A stretch of 64,000 bases of DNA from Zanthoxylum bungeanum (Eukaryota > Streptophyta > Magnoliopsida > Sapindales > Rutaceae). Shown here piece by piece: positions 47,831-59,295 of this stretch. The position numbers and the translations under genes are program-made. The notes under the pieces were generated by a model. That model was given only the letters and a program-made list of their open reading frames with translations, was not told where the DNA came from and searched no databases. The first letter of the stretch is position 1, and each line of letters begins with the position of its first letter. The stretch lies in the NCBI GenBank assembly GCA_019454045.1, contig SKCR01051201.1, positions 1 through 64,000 on the forward strand, written 5' to 3'.

Positions 47831-49910
47831 TATAATTAATGACTAAAAATAAAATGAGCGCGTATTGGCAAGTATCTAAACGAAATTGCAAATTTAATAC
47901 TTGTCTCCCACTATTTTTCGGCGAGCCTCTAACCTTATGTGGAGTACTCGGGAAACCTAGTTTCCTAGTGGGCTAGGATCCCGTTAAATAACACACAATC
48001 TTGACTTTGGCCAACAAGTTGTATGGAATTTAACTAGGTAGATCTCTAAGATCAATTGGATCACATCCAATTCTTAGATCCAGTAGGTGGACCTCCAAGT
48101 CCGAAACTTATATCCAATATATGCCAATATATCCAATATATTGCCTAACCTTTTTCCTATGAATCAACTAAGCCTTGGCTTTGGCTCAACAAGCTTAATG
48201 AAACCAGCTAAGCGTGACCCATTGACAGTAGGAAAGCTTCATAATCGAGGTCGATGAACAAAAAGTTACCTTGACTTTGGCCAACAAATCACAACTTGCC
48301 CAAGACGTACGATATGGAACAAAGCTTTCGTGATTCAAACACATCCGCGATGGACAAAATGTCTTGACTTTGGCCAACAAACCAATGCCAATCTTGGATC
48401 TTGAGAGAGAATCACTCAATGGAAGGAAAAAACGCTTAATATAATATAATGATTTTTGTCGCGATTTGGCAACCAATTTATTATCTTTAATTATGTCTCA
48501 TCATACACCCTTAAGCATGCATTCTAAAAGCATAATAAGGCGCACAATAAATTAATAATGATATGCAGATGGATATCCGATACAAATTGTTCCTAAAACA
48601 AATCTCTCAATTTCCTCTCTCCCGCTAGCACTATTCTTACTTCTACCCAATTACATAATACTTCTAAAGAAACCTCATTTACATTGAGGGGAATTGGTGA
48701 GAAGAGAAATACAATGAGATAAGAAGATAATAGGCTGGACACAAAGGTCCAATTTAATAAATTCTTAATTTATTACAACAATTTCCAAAATTGCCTTCAC
48801 CCTTCTAATATCCATCCGATATACATTATTCATATAATACATCCAAGTATTCACACAAATCATGTTATCAAATCAATCTAATCCAATTAATTAATCTTTG
48901 AATTAATGACCATCCAATGTTCAAACAACGATTTGATTTGCGCGAGTCCAACTCGTTTAAGAATAAATACTCAAAGTAAGTATTCTTGAATTATATCGAA
49001 TTATAATTTTAAATCCAATTTAAATTATATTCAATACTAATTCATATTTAATTTCAAATTAAATAATTACACTTTTAAAAGTGCATTTTAGACTTGGATT
49101 CCAAATCCAATCTACATGGGTCTCAAAGGCCCAATTAGTATCCAATACTTTTTAATTAAAGTCCAATCGGCTTTTAATTAATTCTTTAGGCATGGGCTTT
49201 GCCCATTATGGATCAAACCCAAGAGGCCAAGGCCCAATGAGGAATCATCCTTATGCCATAAAATCAATTTTGGCCTATTAGGCCCAATTAAATTTTTAAA
49301 GGCCCAAATGTTATATTTGGACTTTATGGAAATGGTTTTAGACCCAATTGGATCCAACCAATTGTCATAAACCAAACTTGGCCCAACCAAGCCCATTAAG
49401 CCCAATTACAACAATTAAATTAATATATCATTCCAAATTACACATTAATTCAATTGAAGTGTAATTAGTGCAATTAATCAATTAATCTAATATTTCCAAA
49501 AAACTAATTAATTCAATTAATCATACTCAACATTTCCAATTCATGTCCAACACAAATTGAAGCAAAACAATTCATTATAACATGCTTCATACTCACGGTT
49601 TTGGCAAGGAAATTATCATACAATTTGATTTCAATCCAATTAAATCAACATCTAAAATACATTTCATGCCAATTAACATATCCAATTGCTAATTTTCAAA
49701 AAATCACCATGATTCCTCCTAGGGTAGTAATCGGCCAAGCATGGATTTTAAAGATTTTTGATCTAATCAATTTATCACAAATCCAATGATATACAACTCC
49801 AATTCAATATCATATAAACTCAACCAACTCATCAATTTAGGCAAAATCAAGCTCCAAGCATAAAATCCCAAATTAAAGTTTACAAACCCTAGAATCAAAT
49901 CAAGCTTAGA
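47601..49910 (-). pseudogene. Degenerate gag and leader region of C2
   Basis: Colinear with 17980-20800 of C1 in opposite orientation. Contains repeated 'ttgactttggccaacaa' words (about 48000-48390), also seen in C1 as 'ttggccaaagtcaaga' (19500-19890). Includes the (AT)n run at 47788-47830. Confidence 0.65.
47788..47830. repeat. (AT)n microsatellite inside C2
   Basis: About 20 AT units, absent at the corresponding place in C1, so it expanded after the two copies separated. Confidence 0.85.
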
Positions 49911-49928
49911 TCTCGCTTTGATACCAAT

Positions 49929-52143
49929 TGTTAGTGTCCTAGACATGCCACGAGATCTCTAAGCTTGATTATTGTGTGAATTAATCAAGAAAGTTACGGA
50001 ATACTTACATTGATTGGATTTAGGATTTCAAAAATTCCATGGATGTTGAAGCTTCCAAGCTCATGGGTGAGTATCCCTATTACCTTCACTTGACTCCTAT
50101 ATGTGTGCTAGCAAGAACAAAATGGAACAAATTTTTATCTCCCAAGGAGAAGCAAATTCGCCCAAGAGAGTGGGAAGCAATCGACCAATCTTCAAAAGAA
50201 AAGCCAATTGCCTATTTCGACCATTCTTCAAAAGACAGAGGCCAATTTGGTTTGATCTTCAAAAGAAAACAATATTACTTTCGGCCTTTTATGTTTTTTT
50301 TTTAGAAGAAGACAGTAGCCACTTCATTTGGCCTTCTCGAAATGGAGAATTCAATGGCCACACATTTTGCCAAAATGAAAAAGAGAAGATTAATGGCCAT
50401 TCGGCCAAACCGAGAGAGAGAAATAAAGAATTTCCAAAATTCATTTTTATTGATTTTATCTTGGTAGGTATGATGTGTATCAAATCCAATTTAATTCATT
50501 GCCAACCACTTATATCAATTGTTGACAATTGATATAAGTCATGGGTCCCACCCATTTAATTCCAAATCTAGTTGGCTTACACTACACACTTTGGGCTCGG
50601 GTTCGTTTAATCCGATTAAACGAATTCTCTGTCGCGACACAATTAAATCTAATTTAATTAAATAATAATACCCAGTAAAATTATTATGGAAGTCGCTCAT
50701 GAATTCATTCCAAATTAATTTGTTCGCTAGAATTAAAATCCAATTTAATTCCCCCGTTGAAATCCGATTTCATTTAATATATTTAACATATTATTTTAGC
50801 CCAATTAAATAAATTAAATAGTAAAATATAATTTAACTATTAAATTTATTTTACCGATTAATTCCAAATTAATTGCGTTCTCTTCTCTCGACGAATTTAA
50901 TCCAAGATAAATTCTCGACGCAATTAGTCCCAGATTAACTCTTAATTATTTCTCTGATAATTAATTCCAGATTAATTCTTGCCGTAATTAATCCCAGATT
51001 AATTTTCTCTCTCTTAATTAATCCCAGATTAATATTGTTCGAGTCAAATATCATCGGTGAATCTTTGGGATGTGACCCAAGAGATCCCTGAATATGTTGG
51101 CAGTAAATTTGGTCATCGGACTATCCGAACACGTGCGTACCTGGTACCACATACTTACCGATTTACAAGACATGGTTGGCTTCTAGCAAAGCACCGTGCC
51201 TACCCAATTCTCTAGAAATATTCTTCTACGGAATATAAGATTTTTGTCAGGCGTAGTATATGTAGTATTGCGCATTACGATCCAGTATCAGATGTCACAT
51301 GCTAGGCCTGGGGCTGGAGTTATTTCTGCCCCGTACGAAGCATATATCGGATCATTAGCAACTAGTCTCTTTATGATCGGAAAGTCATGACCTAGTCATA
51401 CTTCCCCGATGGCTATAACACTTAGAGTACCAATTCTGTATCCCTGCGTGATCATCATCTCCATATGACTGAAGTGATTCTTCCATCTTGACATCACAAC
51501 CAATACACTACGATTCTCAGTATACCCAGAAGAGGCGTACACAGAACCTGTTAAAGTCTCGAATGACCAAAACCAAAGTATATTGATTGTCGCAAGTCTC
51601 AGCGATGCAAGTCTCAAGTTAAGATTAAATACACATACCATGATTCGGATTCCCATAGACATATAGTCATACTACCAATGGGATTCCGATGGATCTTTTC
51701 AGAGTGAAGTTGTTTTCGTACCATCGGTAAACAGAACCTCCTATTACACTTGCATGAGTATCAAATACCCAAATATATAAGAACTATGCCGTTACGCTTC
51801 CATAACACGCACAAGTGTAATATTAGCATATTCCGCATTATCGATGTCCAGTCTCGATAATACTACTACTAGAGATATTTAATGATTAAACCTTACGTGG
51901 ATTAATACTGTCTCGATAATACTACGACTAGAGATATTTAATGATTAAACCTTACGTGGATTAATACTGTCTCATATCTTATTAATCTGGTACTAATCAT
52001 ATGGACTTTTATCATTTATATATATATCCGAATAATCCAATTACAAATGATAAAAGAGCAATTTCCTTTGTCACATAGTTAATTTGTACAACAACACCAT
52101 GTTCTGTACAAATAATGATGCTATGGGTCATAATTTTTCAACA
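49929..52143 (-). repeat. 5' LTR of element C2
   Basis: A 2215-bp LTR. It differs from the other LTR by many substitutions, by a local tandem duplication near 51840-51965 ('gagatatttaatgattaaac' twice) and by lacking about 60 bp near the TTCAAAAGA repeats (around 50270). Confidence 0.9.
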
Positions 52144-52148
52144 TGAAG

Positions 52149-53468
52149 AGTAATTCACATGAAACTGTCCTATCTAAGACATTAAAAGCCACATTGAAGT
52201 CTCCTTGAAGGAAGATCTTCAGAGAACATATGGATGAAGACGTTAAACCTAGCGCTAGCGGGGAAGCAACCCACATATTTATTTTTTGTTTTATTTTCCT
52301 TACTATCATTTTATTTTTATTTTTATGTGCTATTTGCGTGTGTAATAGTTTTCATGTTTATCTATGCATGTACTAGCCCACAAAAAACAGCTCGCGTAGC
52401 CAAATTTGGACCAGCAGAAGCCTGATCGAATCTATGAACGCTAGTGTTGCTCCTCACTATTTGTTTCTTTATACTTATTATACATTGATGAACATGCAAG
52501 TCTTATGTTTGGGGTGTGTGCATGTTAGTGTTACTCCTGTTATTTTCCTGCTATTTAAAAACAAAAAAAAAATACAAAAAAATTAGTTCATAGGTAGTGA
52601 AACATAGTCTACTGATGAGTTCGTTTGCTTTGTGATGAAATCTTAGAAACGATAGATGCCCAATTGGCTATTATCCTATGCATTGAGTAGGTAATCTAGG
52701 CTAGACTCGATGCACTTAAAAGTAGGTATGTAACTGTAAGAGTCTATGTAGTTGATAAAGTGATTAGTTGAAGAAATTATTTGAAGATGAATGACTATTT
52801 GCTTAGATATCTGTCTATGTTTGTAATTTTTTATGATATATGGTATGGCTAGAGCAGAAGAAAGAAGGATATTTTGAAAAAAATGATGAAAGAGCATAAA
52901 AGAAGAAATACTTTGAAAAAAATAATTAAAATATATATATATATATACCACCTATAATCGATAAGCGTGAAGCTACCTATGGGCGAGTGTTAGGACCACC
53001 ATGAGGAGAAATACTACCTTAAAGGGCAGGTGAGTCAAAAGATAAAGAAAAAGAAAAGTCATACCATATCGAGCTTAATAGGCAAATACATAACACTTTT
53101 GAGATATCTAAGTTGGTTTGAACCATCAGATGCCAATTTTTTAGACGAAATCACCAAGTTGACTTACTTAGGAATTGAGCTGTGACTGATTTACACACAC
53201 AATGTAAGTCTAGCTTAGATGATTTATTCGAGAACTTGGATTTGAGTTGTGTTGATTAGTTTGAAGGTCCTTTGGTTTCGTTGTTGGACATTCTTTAAGG
53301 AAAATATTATGTGTAACTCACAGAACGATTTTGTTTTATTTTATTTTTTTTGCATTTGTGTGTGATTGCATGTGTGTGTTGAATGACGTTTGTGGGTGTC
53401 GTTGTTATAGACTCTCACGAGACTATAACTCGTCCACTAGGGCTGCCTATGGGTTTAAATGCTTGTTG
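52149..53468 (+). other. 3' non-coding region of element A
   Basis: Continues A after C2. The GGGGAAGCAACC motif is near 52260, followed by T-rich and A-rich sequence, an (AT)n run at 52928-52947, and a stretch from about 53405 that aligns with element B (24990-25075, other strand) up to the D insertion. No gene. Confidence 0.7.
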
Positions 53469-53473
53469 CATAC

Positions 53474-55974
53474 TGTAGACAACATGACCTGGACGACGCA
53501 TGCTGTCCCTAGGCTCGCGGCCTAGTTGGGAATACGGAGTAGCCACGAGGGACTAAACCGGAGAGTAATGGAGTCACCACCCGGTGTGAACCGGGAAAAT
53601 GAGATTTAAGGCCGCACTCACCCCTCGCAAGGGAAGACCTCAAACCGTTGGGTTCGGAATGGTTCCTTACTCATGTTACTTGTAATGAAAGGATTTATAT
53701 AATAATTTAAACAAGCTGAAGTAACACTTATTTCTAAGGGTATCATGCTTCTAAATTCACATTTATAAAATAAAATATGCGCCTAAATATACATGTATTT
53801 CACATATAAGATTGCATGCTTAGAAGTACATTAAATCAACAAACAGACAATTTCATTGGCATGTTGTATTCATGGAAACGCAAGCGCATACTAACCACAC
53901 AAGCACACATAAAGGCGAATCAAATGATGGCGAACATGTGATTTCATAGACATATCATAAACAAATAGCCATTACATGTCCATGCACAAATAAAAGAGTC
54001 AACTAAGTACATAATGCAAAAAGACGCTTGGAGATGCAATTAGGCATGAATATGATAAGACAGACTCAGTTCAGTGTGTGCGCGTTCGTGTAACGTTCGT
54101 AAACGCGTTCGAACGGTAAACAGAAGGTTCGCGTTCGTGTGGCGTTTGATAACGCGTTCGAACGGAAATGAGACAGAATGCTCGCGTTCGTATGGCGTTT
54201 GATAACGCGTTCGAACGTAAATGAAACAGAATGCTCGCGTTCGTATGGCGTTTGATAACGCGTTCGAACGAAAATGAGACCTGATGCACGATAAGGCAAA
54301 AATGCATGCGCGTTCGAGTTGCGTTTGTAAACGCGTTCGAACGGGAACAGACCTGATGCATGAAATGAGACACAATACATAAACAACGAAATAAAGGGGC
54401 GCGGCGAAGTACTGCCGTAAAGGTGGCCTTTTGGGGCTCTTGATCTCTCAAAGAGAGGACCTTTAGACCAACATACTAAGCCCATGCGCGTCTCATCACA
54501 TCATGTATACAAACATAAAGACAATCATATTATTCTAAGTATGTCCGATTGAACGTGTCTTGCATCCAACCAAACACACATCAACCGGCGCGGCAAAGCA
54601 TCGTGGTAAAGGGATTTAACCCCTCCCCATAGGGGATCTTTCATTCCACTTACTAAGCCCATGCGCTCGATTGAGTCATGCATAAATAAGCAACATGTAT
54701 AATTTAAATGACGAAAAATAAATAAATAAAAGCAACACAAAACAAGAGAAGGTGCCGTTTACTCAAGTGGTACGTGGAGTTGTATCCCAAGTACAGACCG
54801 CACTACCGTCCATTCGGATTCGGCTACGGAATTTACGTCTGGGTTTCCATCCTATATACCACAAGAGACGACACTCTTCCATTTCATTCAAGCCACAACA
54901 TGCATCCATAAACGACTCTCATGCGAATAGAATTTAATAATAGTAAAAAAAACGAATATAAACTAATGAAAAGGTACCCTCAGGTCTAACCTTTTAAATC
55001 ACCTTTCGGATGTACGGTACACGATCGTCGGAAGGGTGGATGCTCCGCAACTCTCCCGGTTCACTGGTTCACTGTTCTCGTTCGTTGTCTTGCTGTTTTG
55101 AGTCCGTTTTGCTACTGTTTCCTTGTGGTTTCGCTGCCGTTTCCTCTTTATCTTTTGCTTACTCTTTTTGGGTGTCTTCTTCCTGTAATTTTTATGTGTG
55201 TTGTGTGTGAGTTAGGGACTGGCTAGCTAAGGTTGAGAAGGTTGGTGAAGGGTTCTTTTTATAGGCAAAGGGTTAGGCTTGACAAGGAAATGGATTTGGC
55301 TAATTAAAGAGGGATTTGATTTGGTTTGGTTAAGGGAAGTCAAGAGATTTGATTTGGTTTGGTTAAGGGAAGTCAAAGATTGAGGGGGGACAAATCTTGG
55401 CTAGATAGGGAAGGTTGAATATTTGATTGGCTTGGATTAGGAATACAATATTTTAAGTTTGGGAATAATCTTATTAGATTGGGAATATAATTGGTTGATT
55501 GATTTTAATTAGGCATGATTATATTTTGATTTAGTGTGTGATTTGTTTAATTTAGGCATGATTTTAGTTTAAGTTGGTAATTGTTTATTTTATGTTTGGT
55601 ATATGTTTTATTTAATTATTTAATTAATTTAATTATTATCTTATTTAGTTAATGTTTTAATTAATATTTATTTATTTAAATTGGGATGTGTTTTATGGGC
55701 TTTGGGGGGTTAATTGGGCTGGATGTGAGGCTAGCAGCAAAACCAGAATTACCGACACCGTTCGAACGCTTCCTCGAACGCGGCACGAACGCCCGCAATC
55801 CGTTTTGACGTTCGAACGTAAACACGAACGTAGCACGAACGAAAACAGTGAACCTTGTTTATTCTAAATTTCCCCTTCCGATGTCCGTTTCCCGTGACCT
55901 CCGTGACTTAAAAGGTAGTGTCTCCAAAATGAGACTCATCATAGGGACTTATGTGTAAAAATGCAGTGCCTACA
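53474..55974 (-). repeat. 3' LTR of element D
   Basis: A 2501-bp LTR nearly identical to 59296-61843. In element sense the TATA box (CTATAAAAAG) lies at about 55263-55254. It carries five copies of a CGTTCGAACG-containing repeat at 54079-54350. The overlapping minus-strand frames of 111-139 aa here arise from those repeats. Confidence 0.93.
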
Positions 55975-56099
55975 GTCGCCCCCACTTTGATGGGACTTGT
56001 GTAATGTGCAACAGTGACAATCCTATCAAAGTTATGCAATGCATTTCTACTTACCTGGCTCGCCAGCTGCCACCTGACTTACCATGTGTCGAGTTGAGT

Positions 56100-58090
56100 T
56101 GATTTGGTGGTGAGGTGCTGCGACCCCTGGTTCATTCCCGAAGTGAGCTGAGGGTCTTGTTCCCATTTTGAGCTGAGGGTCTTGTTCCCTGAATTGTTCA
56201 GTGGTGGGTTTTGTTCCCGTGGGTCTTGTTCCCATTTTGAGCTGAGGGTCTTGTTCCCTGAATTGTTCAGTGGTGGGTTTTGTTCCCGTGGGTCTTGTTC
56301 CCATTTTGAGCTGAGGGTCTTGTTCCCTGAATTGTTGAGTGGTGGGTTTTGTTCCCGTGGGTCTTGTTCCCATTTTGAGTTGAGGGTCTTGTTCCCTGAA
56401 TTGTTGAGTGGTGGGTTTCGTTCCCGTGGGTCTTGTTCCCATTTTGAGCTGAGGGTCTTGTTCCCTGAATTGTTGAGTGGTGGGTCATTCCCGAACCGTG
56501 CTTCCATTCTTGGAGTGCCATTCCCGGCTTGTTCATTCTTGAACTCTGCTCCATTCTTGGATTGCCATTCCTGGCTTGTTCATTCTCGAACTGTGTTGAG
56601 ATGAGGCTTTATTCCTCCCGAGCTTTATTCCCGAACTGTTGAGATGAGGCTTTATTCCTCCCGAGCTTTATTCCCGAACTGTACTGACATGAGGCTTTAT
56701 TCCCCTTTAGCTTTGTTCTCAAACTTATACTGATGTGAGGCTTTCTTCCCCTGGGCTTTGTTCCCTGACTGTGTTAACTGTGGGCTTTGTCCCCGAACTG
56801 TATTGAATGTGGGCTTTATTCCCGAGTTTGTAGGCTTTCTTCCTGAACTGTACTGAATGTGGGCTTTATTCCCGTACTGAGCTGAATGCAGGCTTTCTTC
56901 CTGAACCGAACTAGATGCAGGCTTTATTCCTGAACTGTTACTGTAAGGTGGTCCATTCCCGGACCGTTACTGTAAGGTGGTTCATTCCCGAACCGTGCTT
57001 CCATTCTTGGAGTGCTATTCCCGGCTTGTTCATTCTTGAACTGTCCATTCCCGGACCATATCTCCATTCTCGGAGTGTCATTTCCGACTTGTTCATTCTT
57101 GAACTCTGCTCCATTCTTGGATTGCCATTCTCGGCTTGTTCTTTCTCGAGCTGTCCATTCCCAGACTATATCTCCATTCTCGGAGTGCCATTCTCGGCAG
57201 AACTGATCTGATGTAATGTGGGCCTCGCCCCCAGAATGCCATACCCGGCAAGACTGATACTGATGTAATGTGGGCCTCGACCCTGGGACTCATTCCCAAA
57301 CTGTGTTTGATGTGGGCCTCGACCCTGGGACTCATCCCCAAAACTGATGTTGAAGTGGGCCTCGGCCCCAACTGCTACTGACATGGGCCTCGCCCCCAGA
57401 ATGATGCTGGTGTGGGCCTCGACCCTTGGGACTCATCCCCAAAACTGATTGCTGAAGTGGGCCTCGGCCCCAACTGCTACTGTCATGGGCCTCGCCCCCA
57501 GATTGATGCTGATGTGGGCCTCGACCCTCGGATTCATTCCAAAATTTTACTGATGCGGGCCTCGGCCCTGGGATTCATTCCCTGGATCCATTCCAAAATT
57601 CTGCTGATGTGGGCCTCGACCCTGGGATTCATTCCCTGGATTCATTCCAAAATTCTGCTGATGTGGGCCTCGGCCCTGGGATTCAATCCCTGGATCCATT
57701 CCAAAATTCTGCTGATGTGGGCCTCGACCCTGGGATTCATTCCAAAATTCTGCTGATGTGGGCCTCGGCCCTGGGATTCATTCCAAAATTCTGCTGATGT
57801 GGGCCTCGGCCCTGGGATTCATTCCCTGGATTCATTCCAAAATTCTGCTGATGTGGGCCTCGGCCCTAAACTGATACAGTTGATATGGGCCTCGCCCCCA
57901 GACTGATACTGATATGGGCCTCGCCCCAAGACTGATACTGATATGGGCCTCGCCCCCAGACTGATACAGATACGGGCCTCGCCCCTGTGACTCATTTCTG
58001 AAATGCTGACATGGGCCTCAACCCCAGGATTCATTCCAACACTCTGACGATGTGGCCTCGACCCTGGGACTCATCCCCAAAACTACTACT
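56100..58090 (-). repeat. Tandem repeat arrays in element D
   Basis: First array (about 56151-56490): about five copies of a 69-bp unit containing 'gggtcttgttcccatttt'. Because 69 is divisible by three, all frames stay open, giving spurious frames of 95-142 aa on both strands. Between about 56500 and 57200, shorter degenerate units with 'ttcattcccgaac'. Second array (about 57210-58080): units of 50-70 bp around 'gatgtgggcctcg'. The arrays adjoin the 3' LTR side of the internal region. Confidence 0.9.
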
Positions 58091-59274
58091 CATATGTTAC
58101 TGATTCTGGTTGTCTTGTCTTTGCCGCTTTCTCTTTTTCTCTTCTGAAACCTGTTATTACAAAACAGAACAAACACAAAAGGGATGCAAAATGTGTTACG
58201 TGTATGCATGCATGCATGATTGGGTTTCCTATCCCATTGAGCTAGGTATTCTGCCAGTATTCTTGGTGGCTGCTTGGTCTTTTGACAAGTCTGTCATCTT
58301 CCCTAACCAACATGCATCTATGATGGCTTTTAAATCAAAAGGGAGTTAACATGGTGCATGTATGCATGAGGTGCATGTGATACATGTGATGCATGTGATA
58401 CAAGAAATATATCAACTCTTTAAAATTTGCACACAAATCGGCCCATCATCATTTTAGAAGTTTTTGGGCTAACTGCCATAGGAGTGGACTCGTCCCAGTT
58501 TAAATGGCCCAACGAGTTCACATCTCATGACAAGGAGTCCAACTAAATCCAAATGGTAATGTTCCGAACACAAGCACAAAGAAAGATAATGCAAACATAC
58601 AACAATAATTTCTACAATGGCTCATCAACATTTCAGAAGCTTTTGGCCTAATAGTCATAAGGTACGAACTTGCCCCAGTTTAAATGGCCCAACAAGCCCG
58701 CATTTCTGACAATAGTCCAACTGCATCCAAATGAGGATGGTCCACAAGCACATACTCAAGGAAATAATTGCTACTTTAGCCAACCCGGTCTATGGGTGGG
58801 TTAGTAAGAGTATAGACAAAGGCTCTCACCGGCGAATGATGGCCCACAACTAGGTCTCCCCACTCAAGGGTTCGAGCAACCAAGTGAGCGCACCCCTTTT
58901 TATACACTAAGGTCCGTGCCAATGAGCTATGGTGTGTGACGGACTGTCAAATGGATTTCCCGTTGTAGATCCCCCAGAGGGAAGGTGGAGCGAGGCTCAC
59001 TTAAATACCCAAGCCTCTTAGGCTCTTATCGCTTGTTGTCAGGAATAAACAACGAGTCATCCAAATTAGTCTATCACAATAGGCTACGAGTAGATGGCTA
59101 TCTAGGTGCCTTCACAGCTTTCCTTCTAGAAAGGTAGTGAATGAAGGAGGACACCAAACCATTACCTAGCCTAAAAATGCCTTTGATTAAACCCTCACTT
59201 TATCCACTATAGACACAGTCAATTAAAACATAAATCCAAACATCACAAGTCAATATTTCGGGGCCAATTCTCTA
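58091..59274. other. 5' internal region of element D
   Basis: No protein recognised. A block of about 180 bp is duplicated imperfectly (58430-58600 and 58610-58770, both with 'cccagtttaaatggcccaac'). The block 58927-59165 is shared with element B (26110-26360), in the same orientation relative to both elements. Confidence 0.75.
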
Positions 59275-59295
59275 TCCCCAGTGGAGTCGCCAGAC

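Larger units (their letters stand above)
42082..52143 (-). mobile_element. Copia-type LTR retrotransposon C2 (full length, inactive)
   Basis: A 10.06-kb element flanked by TGAAG (42077-42081 and 52144-52148). LTRs: 42082-44285 (3') and 49929-52143 (5'), with TGTT..AACA-type ends. The PBS TGGTATCAAAGCGAGA lies on the minus strand at 49926-49911 and a purine tract (aagtgggagat) directly precedes the 3' LTR. The order gag, protease, integrase, RT, RNase H is that of Ty1/copia. Stops and frameshifts throughout show it is dead. Same family as C1. Confidence 0.93.

Noticed and set aside
54040..54485. Three overlapping minus-strand frames of 111-139 aa, repeated at 59860-60357
   Set aside because: Products of the CGTTCGAACG tandem units in the D LTR; open in all three frames and identical in both LTRs.
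56047..56604. Repetitive frames of 95-142 aa on both strands
   Set aside because: The 69-bp repeat unit is a multiple of three, so frames stay open by chance. Not a repeat protein.
56100..58090. CRISPR-like regularly repeated sequence
   Set aside because: Repeats are contiguous and degenerate without unique spacers, and the genome is a plant's; it is a tandem array.
58110..58349. 79-aa Cys-rich frame that could suggest a secreted peptide
   Set aside because: No convincing signal peptide, no family resemblance, and it lies in the non-coding interior of element D.
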